This document shows, piece after piece, positions 8,151-16,891 of a DNA stretch of 64,000 nucleotides; the first letter of the stretch is position 1, and each line of letters opens with the position of its first letter. Where the stretch lies: contig DISK01000001.1 of NCBI GenBank assembly GCA_002421905.1, positions 186,001-250,000 of the forward strand. Direction: 5' to 3'. The notes below the pieces were generated by a model. That model had not been told where the DNA came from. It searched no databases and worked only from the letters and a program-made list of their open reading frames with translations. Origin of the DNA: Micavibrio sp. UBA6212. GTDB lineage: Bacteria; Pseudomonadota; Alphaproteobacteria; Micavibrionales; Micavibrionaceae. The position numbers and the translations under genes are program-made.

Positions 8151-10466
8151 TTAGGCCGCTGCTTCTTCGCGCAGAATGGTCGGGTTTTCGTGTTCGGTAA
8201 ATATCTGGGCGCCAACCGTTGAAACCGCCGTCAGGTTGACGATGGTTCTGGCTGTTGCCGCATTGGTCAGAATATGTGCCGTGTGTGCCGTTCCCAGCAG
8301 AATCGGGCCAACCGGAATACAGTCTGCCAGAACCTTAACAGCGTTATAGGTAATGTTGGCGGCATCCACAGTCGGCATAATCAGCAGGTTTGCAGAGCCT
8401 TTCAGGGTCGAGTTGGGCATGATCTGGTTGCGAATTTCCTCCGACAAGGCGCAATCAGCGTGCATTTCCCCGTCAATTTCCAGCTCAGGCGCACGCATTT
8501 TGATGTCAAAACAGGCATCACGCATTTTGAAGGCGCTGTCATGGCGGTGCGATCCAAAATTGGAATGGGAAATCAGGGCGACTTTTGGAGTGATCCCGAA
8601 ACGACGGATTTCTTCGACAGCCAGCATGGTCATTTCAGAAATTTGTGCAACGCTGGGATCCGGATTGATATGGGTGTCGCAGATAAAGAGCGGGCCACGG
8701 GTCGGATGCAGCAGGCCGATCATGGCAGCAGCAGTTTCAACACCGGGGCGAAGTCCCACGACATCCACGATTGTTTTCAAATGCTCGCGATAGGGAGCCA
8801 CGGTGCCGCAGATCATGCCGTCTGCTTCACCTTTATGAACCATCAAGGCTCCGATCACCGTGGTATTGGTGCGAACAACATTACGGGCCAAAGATGGAGT
8901 GACGCCGTTGCGTTCCATAAGTTTATGATAGGTTGTCCAATAGTCGTTATAACGGGCATCATTTTCAGGATCGACCAGATCGAAATCCTCGTCAGGTTTC
9001 ATCCGCAAATGAAGTTTTTTGATCCGGCTTTCGATCACGGAACGACGACCAACCAGAACTGGACGGGCAAGGTTTTCATCAACAACAGTTTGTGTTGCAC
9101 GGAGAACGCGTTCTTCTTCACCTTCACAATAGGCAATCTTTTTGGGATTGGTTCTGGCCTTGGCAAATACAGGGCGCATCATGGCGTCCGATTGGTAGAA
9201 GAACTGGGTCAGTTTGTTCTTATAGGCTTCCCAGTCTTCGATCGGGCGGGTGGCCACACCTGTTTCCATCGCGGTTTTGGCAACAGCCATCGGAAGTTCC
9301 ACAATCAAACGTGGATCGAATGGTTTCGGGATCATGTATTTAGGGCCGAATTCGAGAGATTCATCCGAGTAAATAGCGGCCACTTCGGCAGGAGCTTCCT
9401 TACGGGCCAGTGCAGCAATAGCGCGAACACAGGCCATTTTCATTTCTTCGTTGATGGCGGTTGCGCCAACATCAAGGGCTCCACGGAAAATGTACGGGAA
9501 GCATAAAACGTTATTTACCTGATTGGGAAAGTCAGACCGTCCGGTGCAGATAACAGCATTCGGTTTTACTTCCAATGCTTCGGAGGGCATAATTTCAGGG
9601 GTCGGGTTGGCCAGTGCCATAATAAGCGGCGCATCAGCCATATCGGCAACCATTTCTTTTTTAAGTGCACCTGCTGCCGAGAGTCCCAGAAAAATATTCG
9701 CGCCTTTAATCGCGTCAGCCAGAGTCCGGTCTTTGGTCTCAATGGCGAATTTTTCCTTTTCTGCGTCCATGCCTTCATTACGGCCTTTATAAACAACACC
9801 GTTGCGATCGCATACTGTGATGTTTTCTTTCGGCATGCCCAGATTTGTTATCATTGTCAGGCAGGCAATTGCCGCAGCACCTGCACCAGAGGCCACCAGT
9901 TTTACTTCGTCGATCTTGCGACCCGTGATTTCCAGCCAGTTGAGAATTGCAGCGCCCGAGATAATCGCGGTTCCGTGTTGGTCATCATGGAAAACAGGAA
10001 TTTTCATCCGTTCGCGCAAAGTGCGTTCAACTTCGAAACATTCCGGAGATTTAATGTCTTCCAGATTTATGCCGCCAAAGGAGGGTTCGAGAGACGCAAT
10101 GATTTCAATCAGTTTTTTCGGGTCGGTTTCGTCAATTTCGATATCGAGGGAATCTATGTTGGCAAATTTTTTGAAAAGAACAGATTTCCCTTCCATCACC
10201 GGTTTGGAGGCCAGAGCGCCGATTGCACCCAGTCCCAACACAGCCGTTCCGTTCGATATAACGGCGACCACGTTGCCACGGGATGTATAATCCAGAGCGG
10301 TTAGTGGGTCTTTTTCAATTTCTTCACATGCGAAAGCAACACCCGGAGAGTATGCCAGAGACAAATCACGCTGGGTGGTCATTTGTTTGGTTGGAACGAT
10401 AGATATTTTTCCGGGGCGAGGGTGGCGGTGGTATTCAAGAGCGGCTTCGCGCAAACTGTCTTTCAC
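8151..10466 (-). CDS. maeB: NADP-dependent malic enzyme with phosphotransacetylase-like C-terminal domain
   Basis: This converts malate to pyruvate and CO2 with NADP+, supplying NADPH and pyruvate during growth on C4 or C2 compounds. The 771-residue length matches the proteobacterial MaeB type. The malic enzyme part (about 1-430) has AYSPGVAFACEEI, the metal-binding motif VFHDDQHGTAI and GAGAAAIACL for the nucleotide fold. The remainder (about 440-771) is a phosphate acetyl/butyryltransferase-like domain with IGALMVHKGEADGMICGT, which in characterised MaeB proteins is regulatory (acetyl-CoA) rather than catalytic. It stands alone with its own terminator. Confidence 0.95.
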   Translation of the reverse strand: MKDSLREAALEYHRHPRPGKISIVPTKQMTTQRDLSLAYSPGVAFACEEIEKDPLTALDYTSRGNVVAVISNGTAVLGLGAIGALASKPVMEGKSVLFKKFANIDSLDIEIDETDPKKLIEIIASLEPSFGGINLEDIKSPECFEVERTLRERMKIPVFHDDQHGTAIISGAAILNWLEITGRKIDEVKLVASGAGAAAIACLTMITNLGMPKENITVCDRNGVVYKGRNEGMDAEKEKFAIETKDRTLADAIKGANIFLGLSAAGALKKEMVADMADAPLIMALANPTPEIMPSEALEVKPNAVICTGRSDFPNQVNNVLCFPYIFRGALDVGATAINEEMKMACVRAIAALARKEAPAEVAAIYSDESLEFGPKYMIPKPFDPRLIVELPMAVAKTAMETGVATRPIEDWEAYKNKLTQFFYQSDAMMRPVFAKARTNPKKIAYCEGEEERVLRATQTVVDENLARPVLVGRRSVIESRIKKLHLRMKPDEDFDLVDPENDARYNDYWTTYHKLMERNGVTPSLARNVVRTNTTVIGALMVHKGEADGMICGTVAPYREHLKTIVDVVGLRPGVETAAAMIGLLHPTRGPLFICDTHINPDPSVAQISEMTMLAVEEIRRFGITPKVALISHSNFGSHRHDSAFKMRDACFDIKMRAPELEIDGEMHADCALSEEIRNQIMPNSTLKGSANLLIMPTVDAANITYNAVKVLADCIPVGPILLGTAHTAHILTNAATARTIVNLTAVSTVGAQIFTEHENPTILREEAAA

Positions 10467-10616
10467 GGGAGTATCCTTACATAATTGAACTTAAAAAGTG
10501 TGTAGTGCAACTGACCAGAAAATAAGAATATTTTCAAGGGGGTGACTGTGATGTGGTGCAATAAAAACTATTGTTTTCAAGTCTTCGATGAACGTGCTCT
10601 TGGCCAATTTATTGGA

Positions 10617-11039
10617 TTAGGGTGTTTCGGGCATTTTGAGACCCCAAGCCTGTGCAGCGTGGTATTGAATCTGGGCGGTTACAGCCTGCCGTACATGATG
10701 GCCGTTCCCGTAGAATATTCCATCTTTAACGTGATCTTTTGCGAGATCGGCGGCGAGATTTCCTGCTGCGTGTATAAAAGAATCCTCTAATTTTCTGGAT
10801 AGGAGGCGGAGGGCGCGGGGATCACGAAGCTTTTCTTCAAGTTCAGATCTGACGGTATGGGCCAATTTTTCTGAGTCTATTGGACGTTTCCCGTATTCCC
10901 CTTCGAGTTCAATACATGAAACGGCCTGATATACGATATTTCCAAGATCTGTGATGTCGTGGCAATCCTCAGGATTGAGCAGGGAAATTTGATGGATAAG
11001 ACGCGCGGCATTTGCGTAGTGTTCAAGAATTTGGGACAT
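10617..11039 (-). CDS. Hypothetical protein, 140 aa
   Basis: A soluble, mostly helical protein (for example SEKLAHTVRSELEEKLRDP and RLLSRKLEDSFIHAAGN) without signal peptide, membrane segment or recognisable catalytic motif. It contains two cysteines in the N-terminal third. It lies 150 bases from the start of the malic enzyme gene and 43 bases downstream of the Nudix gene on the same strand, so co-transcription with the Nudix gene is possible. No family recognised. Confidence 0.6.
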   Translation of the reverse strand: MSQILEHYANAARLIHQISLLNPEDCHDITDLGNIVYQAVSCIELEGEYGKRPIDSEKLAHTVRSELEEKLRDPRALRLLSRKLEDSFIHAAGNLAADLAKDHVKDGIFYGNGHHVRQAVTAQIQYHAAQAWGLKMPETP

Positions 11040-11082
11040 GATTTTTGTTACCTTTTATTTTCCATTTAGTATCAACTTGATA

Positions 11083-11574
11083 TCAGTTGGGATGCTGTTC
11101 CCAGTTCGGTTGGTTGGCACTGATCCGGCTTGTTGTCTGGGATAAAATATGTTGTTTTGCCCGATCAATAAGCCCGCGCATTTGGTTATGGGCTGGTTCT
11201 GGCCAGTCTTCCAAGGTGGCCCATCTGACCTCATGAACCTCTTTAGAGCACAGCGTCATGGTTAGTTTTTCAGCTTCCGGAATAATGTAGAGAAAAATCT
11301 TGCAGCTATATTCCGGAGAGAGCGAGCCATGAAGCGTTTCTAGTAACTGATCCGGATCAAGCTCGACACCAATTTCCTCAAAAGTTTCTCTTAACGCGGC
11401 TTGCTTATGGGTCTCTTCTCTATCAACTAGCCCGCCAGGAAGGCTCCATGTGTCATCTTTTTTTCGTAATTGCGCCAGATATTGGCCTTTGTCTTGGGCA
11501 TAAATAAGAACAAACGCGCGATCTGTCGTGACGGAGCCATAACTTGCGGCCATGTTAAAAATACCTATTTCCAT
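11083..11574 (-). CDS. Nudix hydrolase
   Basis: This hydrolyses a nucleoside diphosphate linked to another group; the substrate cannot be told from sequence. The Nudix box is a perfect match to GX5EX7REUXEEXGU: G-LVDRE-E-THKQAAL-RE-T-F-EE-I-G-V, within GGLVDREETHKQAALRE. It lies about 45-68 residues from the N terminus of a 163-residue protein that consists of little more than the Nudix fold. An internal ATG (MAASYGS) seven codons downstream is an alternative start. The upstream neighbour on this strand is rluB. Confidence 0.88.
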   Translation of the reverse strand: MEIGIFNMAASYGSVTTDRAFVLIYAQDKGQYLAQLRKKDDTWSLPGGLVDREETHKQAALRETFEEIGVELDPDQLLETLHGSLSPEYSCKIFLYIIPEAEKLTMTLCSKEVHEVRWATLEDWPEPAHNQMRGLIDRAKQHILSQTTSRISANQPNWEQHPN

Positions 11575-11614
11575 AGCCCGAACTTATGGGGGCGTTTTGG
11601 AAAAGGCAAGAGTT

Positions 11615-12370
11615 TTATAGTTTTGCCCCACGATTTTTGAGGTCTTCGATCAGTGCTTCTACTTTATAGGGAGGGATTTCGATCATCTGGCCCGGTTTTA
11701 AGTCCCCGAGTTCGAAGGGGCCATAATTGGTGCGGATCAGGCGGTTAACCACGCAGCCAAAATGTTCCATCAGCTTGCGGATTTCACGGTTTTTTCCTTC
11801 GTTCAGAACAATCCGGTACCATGTATTGCGCCCCGTTGGGTCTTTTTCTTCTGTCACGGTTGCGCCGCGATAGTGGATGCCATTAGAGGTCACACCTTTG
11901 GCAAGGTTGATGATCTGGCCTTCGCTTAAGCGGCCATGAACACGCACACGGTATATGCGATCCAACCCGATCTGTGGAGACATCAGGGCTTGTGCCAGTG
12001 GGCCATCACTGGAAAAAAGAAGAAGGCCTTCACTGTTGATGTCTAGTCGTCCAACGTTCATCAAACGAGGTAGCGAGTTGCGGTGATTTTTCGGGTTAAA
12101 GGCCGGAAGGTCGTAGACTGTGCTGCGCCCTTCGGAATCTGACGTGGTCACCAGATAGTCCAGAGGTTTGTTCAGTATAAACAGGCGGGGCAGAGGGGCG
12201 GAGGCGATTGTTAGAGGTTTGCCGTCCACCGAGACTTTGTCGCCGTCTTCGACCGGAGTCGTGGCGGTTGCTATTGTGCCATTGACGCGCACACGTCCGT
12301 CCGCCACGATGCGTTCTGCTTCACGGCGGCTTCCAATTCCTGATCTTTGTAGAAATACGTTTAAGCGCAT
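11615..12370 (-). CDS. rluB: 23S rRNA pseudouridine synthase, RsuA/RluB family
   Basis: This isomerises a specific uridine in large-subunit rRNA. The frame stays open far upstream, but that part is the complement of the tRNA-Leu gene. The true start is the ATG at 12370 (MRLNVFLQRSGIGSRREAER), giving 251 residues. An S4 RNA-binding domain (about 1-60) is followed by the catalytic domain with LNKPLDYLVTTSDSEGR and the family motif GRLDINSEGLLLFSSDG, whose Asp is the nucleophile, and NEGKNREIRKLMEHFG. RluB is favoured over RsuA or RluE by overall length and the start motif, but the precise target site is inferred. Confidence 0.88.
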   Translation of the reverse strand: MRLNVFLQRSGIGSRREAERIVADGRVRVNGTIATATTPVEDGDKVSVDGKPLTIASAPLPRLFILNKPLDYLVTTSDSEGRSTVYDLPAFNPKNHRNSLPRLMNVGRLDINSEGLLLFSSDGPLAQALMSPQIGLDRIYRVRVHGRLSEGQIINLAKGVTSNGIHYRGATVTEEKDPTGRNTWYRIVLNEGKNREIRKLMEHFGCVVNRLIRTNYGPFELGDLKPGQMIEIPPYKVEALIEDLKNRGAKL

Positions 12371-12390
12371 AATGATCTCTATGTGAGAGA

Positions 12391-12477
12391 TGGTGCGGCC
12401 AAGAAGACTCGAACTTCCACGGGCTAATGCCCACAACGACCTCAACGTTGCGCGTCTACCAATTCCGCCATGGCCGC
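12391..12477 (-). tRNA. tRNA-Leu (GAG)
   Basis: On the minus strand, acceptor arms GCGGCCA and TGGCCGC pair, the anticodon stem CAACG/CGTTG encloses TTGAGGT (anticodon GAG, reading CUC/CUU), there is a long variable arm, a T loop TTCGAGT, and CCA is encoded (12391-12393). It lies 20 bases upstream of rluB, which probably has its own promoter or is read through from the tRNA. Confidence 0.95.
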
Positions 12478-12549
12478 GAAAAGGTTCGCAGTTTCTATCA
12501 AATCGCCTAAGGAGTTGCAAGTGGAAAAGATTGGCATTACATCATCTTA

Positions 12550-13173
12550 ATGGATTGGATTATTTCCCAAGAGCTGGTGGATTACCCCCATGCCGTTAGC
12601 GAGATGGAGCGACGGGTTGCAGGGATTCGCAACGGAAGTATGGATGAAGCAGTGTGGTTGCTGGAGCATCCCCCCCTTTATACGGCTGGAACCAGTGCCA
12701 GAGCCGAAGATTTATTGAGCCCGCGCTTTCCTGTTTATGACACGGGACGTGGCGGGCAGTACACATATCATGGGCCCGGGCAGAGAGTTGGTTATGTGAT
12801 TTTAGATCTCAAAAAACGCCAGCAATCCCCTGATATTAAAAAATATGTTTGGCAGCTTGAGGAATGGGTGATCCTATCTTTGGCCGAGTTTAATGTCCAA
12901 GGGGAGCGGCGCGCGGGGCGGGTTGGAATCTGGGTTGATCTGGGGAATGGGCAGGAAGCCAAGATTGCGGCGCTGGGGGTGCGTGTCCGGCATTGGGTGG
13001 CGTTTCATGGCGTTTCGATCAATGTTGATCCGGATTTAAGTCATTTTAATGGAATTGTCCCCTGTGGCATCAAAGAACATGGCGTGACGTCTTTGGCTCA
13101 ATTGGAGAAAAATGTTTCACTGCAGGATATTGATCTGGCTTTGAAAAAGACTTTCGATACGGTCGGATTTTAA
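12550..13173 (+). CDS. lipB: Octanoyltransferase LipB
   Basis: This moves octanoyl from acyl carrier protein to lipoyl domains of 2-oxoacid dehydrogenases and the glycine cleavage H protein, the first step of lipoate synthesis. The motif RGGQYTYHGPGQRVGYVI is the family signature. The catalytic lysine is in AKIAALGVRVRHWVAFHG and the nucleophilic cysteine in IVPCGIKEHGVTS. The length (207) is typical. The start has little Shine-Dalgarno character, but the N-terminal sequence aligns with the family. The 3' end overlaps the convergent gene by four bases. Confidence 0.95.
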   Translation: MDWIISQELVDYPHAVSEMERRVAGIRNGSMDEAVWLLEHPPLYTAGTSARAEDLLSPRFPVYDTGRGGQYTYHGPGQRVGYVILDLKKRQQSPDIKKYVWQLEEWVILSLAEFNVQGERRAGRVGIWVDLGNGQEAKIAALGVRVRHWVAFHGVSINVDPDLSHFNGIVPCGIKEHGVTSLAQLEKNVSLQDIDLALKKTFDTVGF

Positions 13174-14054
13174 TCTGCGGCTTGTGGTGAGGCTTGGCTG
13201 TGGGCGAGATTGGCGCAGAATTGAATCAATTTATCAATATCGCCCTTTAACCTATTGTAATCGGATGTTATTTCCCCAGTATCTTCGTTTAGATACAAGG
13301 ATTTATTGATTTCGATTTGAAGAGAGTTTCTGCCGCGTGCCGGAGCACCATAGCGACGGACAATCTCGACACCTTTGTATGGAACATTCACAGCTATGCG
13401 GTAGCCGAGATCAGCCAGAAAAAATTGAACTGCTCTCCGCAAAGTAATCGAACAGCTGGTTCCGTCCATATCCCCCAGTATAAAATCTGGCGGGTGACCC
13501 ATATAGTGGTTGCGGAGGGCCGAGGAGGGCATAGAATGGCAGTTGATATGAAAATACATGCCATGTCGGGAGACGCAGTCATCGAGCAGTGACTTTAGGG
13601 CCGCGTGATAAGGGTGGTAGTAGTCTTTCAGGCGTTTTTCAATTTCCCGGGCAGTTAATTTGCGGTCATAGACAGGGGTATGTTGTCCGATCGTCTCGCG
13701 GATTAACCCATGGCCAGCGTTGGAACGTTGGGTCGGGTTGGGCAAGGCGCCTAAATTCTCGGGATCTGATAACAGTTCGGAATTGATATCTGCGGCGTTT
13801 CGGTTGACGTCAATATAGGTGCGTGGAAACAGAGCCTTGAGGAATCCGATATCGTGGGTTTTGGCGGTATCTTCAAACAAGGTATCAACCAATTGGTCTT
13901 CGGCATGGCGGAGCTGGTCAATTGGGCATGTAAAATTAAAGTCTGGTGGATAGATCGTCCCTGAATGGGGAGAGTCGAGAACAAGAGGGGCGGCCCCATG
14001 TTTCGATGGGTGCATTTCATAGACATTTTTCAAGTGGTGCGGTGTTTTTTCCAT
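13170..14054 (-). CDS. N-formylglutamate amidohydrolase family protein
   Basis: This family hydrolyses N-formyl-L-glutamate, the last step of one histidine degradation route, or related formyl amides. In the 294-residue protein the pattern PLVLDSPHSGTIYPPDF, then HAEDQLVDTLFED and RTYIDVNRNAADIN is characteristic, as is the later HINCHSMPSS. These carry the His and Asp residues thought to bind metal. No other hut genes are nearby, and many alphaproteobacteria carry several paralogues, so I do not assign hutG. It is divergent from serS. Confidence 0.85.
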   Translation of the reverse strand: MEKTPHHLKNVYEMHPSKHGAAPLVLDSPHSGTIYPPDFNFTCPIDQLRHAEDQLVDTLFEDTAKTHDIGFLKALFPRTYIDVNRNAADINSELLSDPENLGALPNPTQRSNAGHGLIRETIGQHTPVYDRKLTAREIEKRLKDYYHPYHAALKSLLDDCVSRHGMYFHINCHSMPSSALRNHYMGHPPDFILGDMDGTSCSITLRRAVQFFLADLGYRIAVNVPYKGVEIVRRYGAPARGRNSLQIEINKSLYLNEDTGEITSDYNRLKGDIDKLIQFCANLAHSQASPQAAD

Positions 14055-14125
14055 GATGCCAACTTGTTTCGGATTCCTATTTTATATAAGCTGTGAAACG
14101 AATTTTCATTACAGGAATCAAAGTT

Positions 14126-15406
14126 ATGCACGATCTTAAAGCTCTTCGGGACAATCCGGAACAATTTGACCAAAACTGGGCTCGCCGCGGATTGGAACCT
14201 CAGACCCCGTCCATTCTGAAGCTGGATGAAGAGCGGAGGTCATTACAGACTGAATTGCAAGCCTTGCAATCACGTCGCAATGAAGCGTCCAAGGAAATCG
14301 GTGCGGTGAAGTCCAAGGGCGGGGACGCCCAAGCCTTGATGGATGAAGTGGCTTCGATCAAGGACAAAATGACGTCTTTGGAAGAGCAGGAACGTGTTAA
14401 GGCCGATGAACTGACAGAGTTGCTGTCGTCTTTGCCGAATATGTTGGCAGAGGATACACCTGATGGGCCGGATGAAGAGCATAATGTTGAGGTTCGTCGT
14501 CATGGTGAACCGAAAGTGGGTTCCAATGCGGCTAAAGATCATGTGGAAATTGGTGAAGCGCTGGGGATGCTCGATTTTGAAACGGCAGCTAAGGTGGCAG
14601 GTAGCAGGTTCGTGATTGAAAAAGCCGGTATTGCACGTTTGGAGCGTGCTTTGGCCCAGTTTATGCTTGATACCCATACAACAGAACATGGTTATACCGA
14701 GATTAGCCCACCGTTGTTGGTGAGTGATGATGTCATGTACGGAACAACCCAGTTACCGAAATTCCGTGATGACCAGTTTGGCACAACGGATGGGCGTTGG
14801 TTAATCCCGACGGCAGAAGTGGTTTTGACCAATATGGTGCGAGAACAAATTCTGGATGAGGGAGATTTCCCGATTCGTGTTTGTGCGCATACGCCGTGTT
14901 TTCGCAAAGAGGCTGGATCAGCAGGTAAAGATACACGCGGTATTATTCGCCAGCACCAATTTTATAAGGTCGAGATGGTCAGTATCGTGAAGCCTGAAGA
15001 TTCCGAAGCAGAGCATCAGCGCATGACGCAATGCGCCGAGAATATTTTGAAAAAACTCGGATTGCCATTCCGTACGATTGTCCTGTGCGCTGGGGATATC
15101 GGATTTGCCGCACGCAAGACATATGATCTGGAGGTGTGGGTTCCGTCCCAGAATAAATATCGCGAGATTTCAAGCTGTTCGAATTGTGGTGATATCCAAT
15201 CACGCCGGATGAAGACTCGTTTCAAACGGGCGGGTGCCAAGGATACTGAATTTGTTCATACTTTGAACGGGTCAGGCGTTGCAGTTGGTCGTGCGTTGGT
15301 AGCAGTGATGGAAAATTATTATGATCCGGACGATGGGGGAATTTGGGTTCCTGAAGTTTTGAAACCATATATGGGCGGTTTGGAAAAAATCGTTAAAGGG
15401 GCTTAG
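14126..15406 (+). CDS. serS: Seryl-tRNA synthetase
   Basis: This charges tRNA-Ser (and tRNA-Sec where present) with serine in the cytosol. The 426-residue protein begins at the ATG at 14126 (MHDLKALRDNPEQF), the normal N terminus, preceded by AGGAA. An upstream in-frame GTG is not the start. The N-terminal coiled-coil arm spans about 25-100 (repeated E, Q, L pattern), followed by the class II core with motif 2 (CFRKEAGSAGKDTRGIIRQH) and motif 3 (NGSGVAVGRALVAVMEN). It heads a tight operon serS-surE-pcm-nlpD-like, a common alphaproteobacterial order. Confidence 0.97.
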   Translation: MHDLKALRDNPEQFDQNWARRGLEPQTPSILKLDEERRSLQTELQALQSRRNEASKEIGAVKSKGGDAQALMDEVASIKDKMTSLEEQERVKADELTELLSSLPNMLAEDTPDGPDEEHNVEVRRHGEPKVGSNAAKDHVEIGEALGMLDFETAAKVAGSRFVIEKAGIARLERALAQFMLDTHTTEHGYTEISPPLLVSDDVMYGTTQLPKFRDDQFGTTDGRWLIPTAEVVLTNMVREQILDEGDFPIRVCAHTPCFRKEAGSAGKDTRGIIRQHQFYKVEMVSIVKPEDSEAEHQRMTQCAENILKKLGLPFRTIVLCAGDIGFAARKTYDLEVWVPSQNKYREISSCSNCGDIQSRRMKTRFKRAGAKDTEFVHTLNGSGVAVGRALVAVMENYYDPDDGGIWVPEVLKPYMGGLEKIVKGA

Positions 15407-15408
15407 TT

Positions 15409-16203
15409 TTGGCGGGAATTTTGACAGACAAACCTGTTTCGGACTTTCATGTACTTCTGGTCAATGATGACGGAATCGATGCGGAAGGGTTTTCTGTTCT
15501 GGAAGAATTCGCCCGCCAAAAATTCGGAGAAGTGTTCGTTGCGGCTCCTGTTCATGAGCATTCTGCCAAGGCACGTTCGATAACGCATCATAGGTCTTTT
15601 GATGTCGAAAAACGTGGTGAAAATCGTTATGCCGTTGATGGAACTCCAACGGATTGCATCATATTTGGTCTGCACCATCTTTTTGAAGGAGGAAAGCCTG
15701 ATCTGGTTTTATCGGGTGTCAATCATGGTGAAAATGTTGGACATGCGATCACTTATTCCGGCACTTTTGGTGCGGCATTTGAAGCCGGACTTCATAATGT
15801 TCCGGCGATCTCTTTCAGTCAGCTTTTGAACAGTAAAGAAAATCCGGATTTTTCTATTGCACGGGAAAATCTTGGGATGGCTTGTGATGAAATTTTCTCG
15901 AAAGACTGGCCTTCACATACGGTCATGAATGTCAATTTCCCAACCTACCTTCATTCCCAAGTGGCCCGGTGTCATTGGGTTCCGGTTGAGCAGCAGAGTA
16001 TCATCGAAAGAATTAAGGTGGATCATGATGACTCCACTAAGATGAGGGTGCAGACACAGTTTCGTCGTGACTATTCCCCCCATTCAAATGAACATGTTAC
16101 AGATGATCTGGACGTGCTGCGACGGGGAGGGATTGCCGTGACGCCAGTCATGACCAACTGGACTTGCCACACCAGCCTTAAAAAAATGATGGGGGTTGAG
16201 TAA
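15409..16203 (+). CDS. surE: 5'/3'-nucleotidase SurE
   Basis: A metal-dependent nucleoside monophosphate phosphatase linked to survival in stationary phase. The protein starts with TTG two bases after the serS stop (an AGGGG lies upstream); no ATG precedes the essential motif LLVNDDGIDAEGF, so the unusual start is required. Further family residues are AAPVHEHSAKARSIT, VDGTPTDCI and the metal-binding Asn in LSGVNHGENVG. The length of 264 is usual. Translational coupling to serS is likely from the spacing. Confidence 0.93.
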   Translation: MAGILTDKPVSDFHVLLVNDDGIDAEGFSVLEEFARQKFGEVFVAAPVHEHSAKARSITHHRSFDVEKRGENRYAVDGTPTDCIIFGLHHLFEGGKPDLVLSGVNHGENVGHAITYSGTFGAAFEAGLHNVPAISFSQLLNSKENPDFSIARENLGMACDEIFSKDWPSHTVMNVNFPTYLHSQVARCHWVPVEQQSIIERIKVDHDDSTKMRVQTQFRRDYSPHSNEHVTDDLDVLRRGGIAVTPVMTNWTCHTSLKKMMGVE

Positions 16204-16207
16204 TCTT

Positions 16208-16891
16208 ATGATCCCTGACGCCTCTGTCATCCGATTGATTATCCATTTGCGCCAAGCCGGTATTACCAATACCGATGTGCTCAGTGCTATGGAGAGGACG
16301 CCGCGCGATTTTTTTATTCCGCCGCATTTTCAGGATCATGCCTATGAGGATCAGGCTGTTCCTATTGGCTTGGGGCAGACGATTTCCCAGCCTTACATCG
16401 TGGCCTATATGACCGATTGTTTGAAAGTTGAAAAAAACCATACAGTCCTCGAAATCGGAACAGGGTCGGGGTATCAGGCCGCAGTTCTGGCGCAGCTGGC
16501 ACGGCGGGTTTATACAATCGAGCGGCATAAACCCCTTTTGGAACTTGCCGAACAAAGATTTCATGAATTAAAGTTGCGTAATATTACAACCTTGGCCGGA
16601 GACGGGTTAAAGGGGTGGCCGGGGGAGCAATCGTTTGACCGGATTATTGTAACCGCAGCTTGTGAAGGAGAGCCTCCCGTTGCTCTTCTGGCGCAGATGA
16701 AAGTCGGTGGATTGATGATTATTCCGGTTGGGGCGCAGGGGCAGGCACAGACCTTGAAAATATATAAAAAAGAATCCGAAGATGTTTTCGGGGTGCAGAA
16801 TTTATTACCGGTGCGCTTTGTTCCGTTATTGCCGGATGTTCCAAGAAATAATTCATATACAGAACATGATCTGGAGGAATTGACGGCGTGA
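16208..16891 (+). CDS. pcm: Protein-L-isoaspartate O-methyltransferase
   Basis: This repairs aged proteins by methylating L-isoaspartyl residues with S-adenosylmethionine. The 227-residue protein (ATG at 16208, four bases after surE) carries the SAM-binding motif LEIGTGSGYQAAVLAQLA, preceded by the family segment GLGQTISQPYIVAYMTD, and later RIIVTAAC and GGLMIIPVG. surE-pcm-nlpD is the same order as in enterobacteria, where these genes precede rpoS; here rpoS does not follow. Confidence 0.95.
   Translation: MIPDASVIRLIIHLRQAGITNTDVLSAMERTPRDFFIPPHFQDHAYEDQAVPIGLGQTISQPYIVAYMTDCLKVEKNHTVLEIGTGSGYQAAVLAQLARRVYTIERHKPLLELAEQRFHELKLRNITTLAGDGLKGWPGEQSFDRIIVTAACEGEPPVALLAQMKVGGLMIIPVGAQGQAQTLKIYKKESEDVFGVQNLLPVRFVPLLPDVPRNNSYTEHDLEELTA

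Noticed and set aside
8274..9506. Long open frame (410 codons) on the + strand
   Set aside because: Antisense to maeB, whose assignment is secure; the translation has no family character and no ribosome binding site.
12371..12520. N-terminal extension of RluB
   Set aside because: The extra 50 codons are the complement of tRNA-Leu, so the start at 12370 is used.
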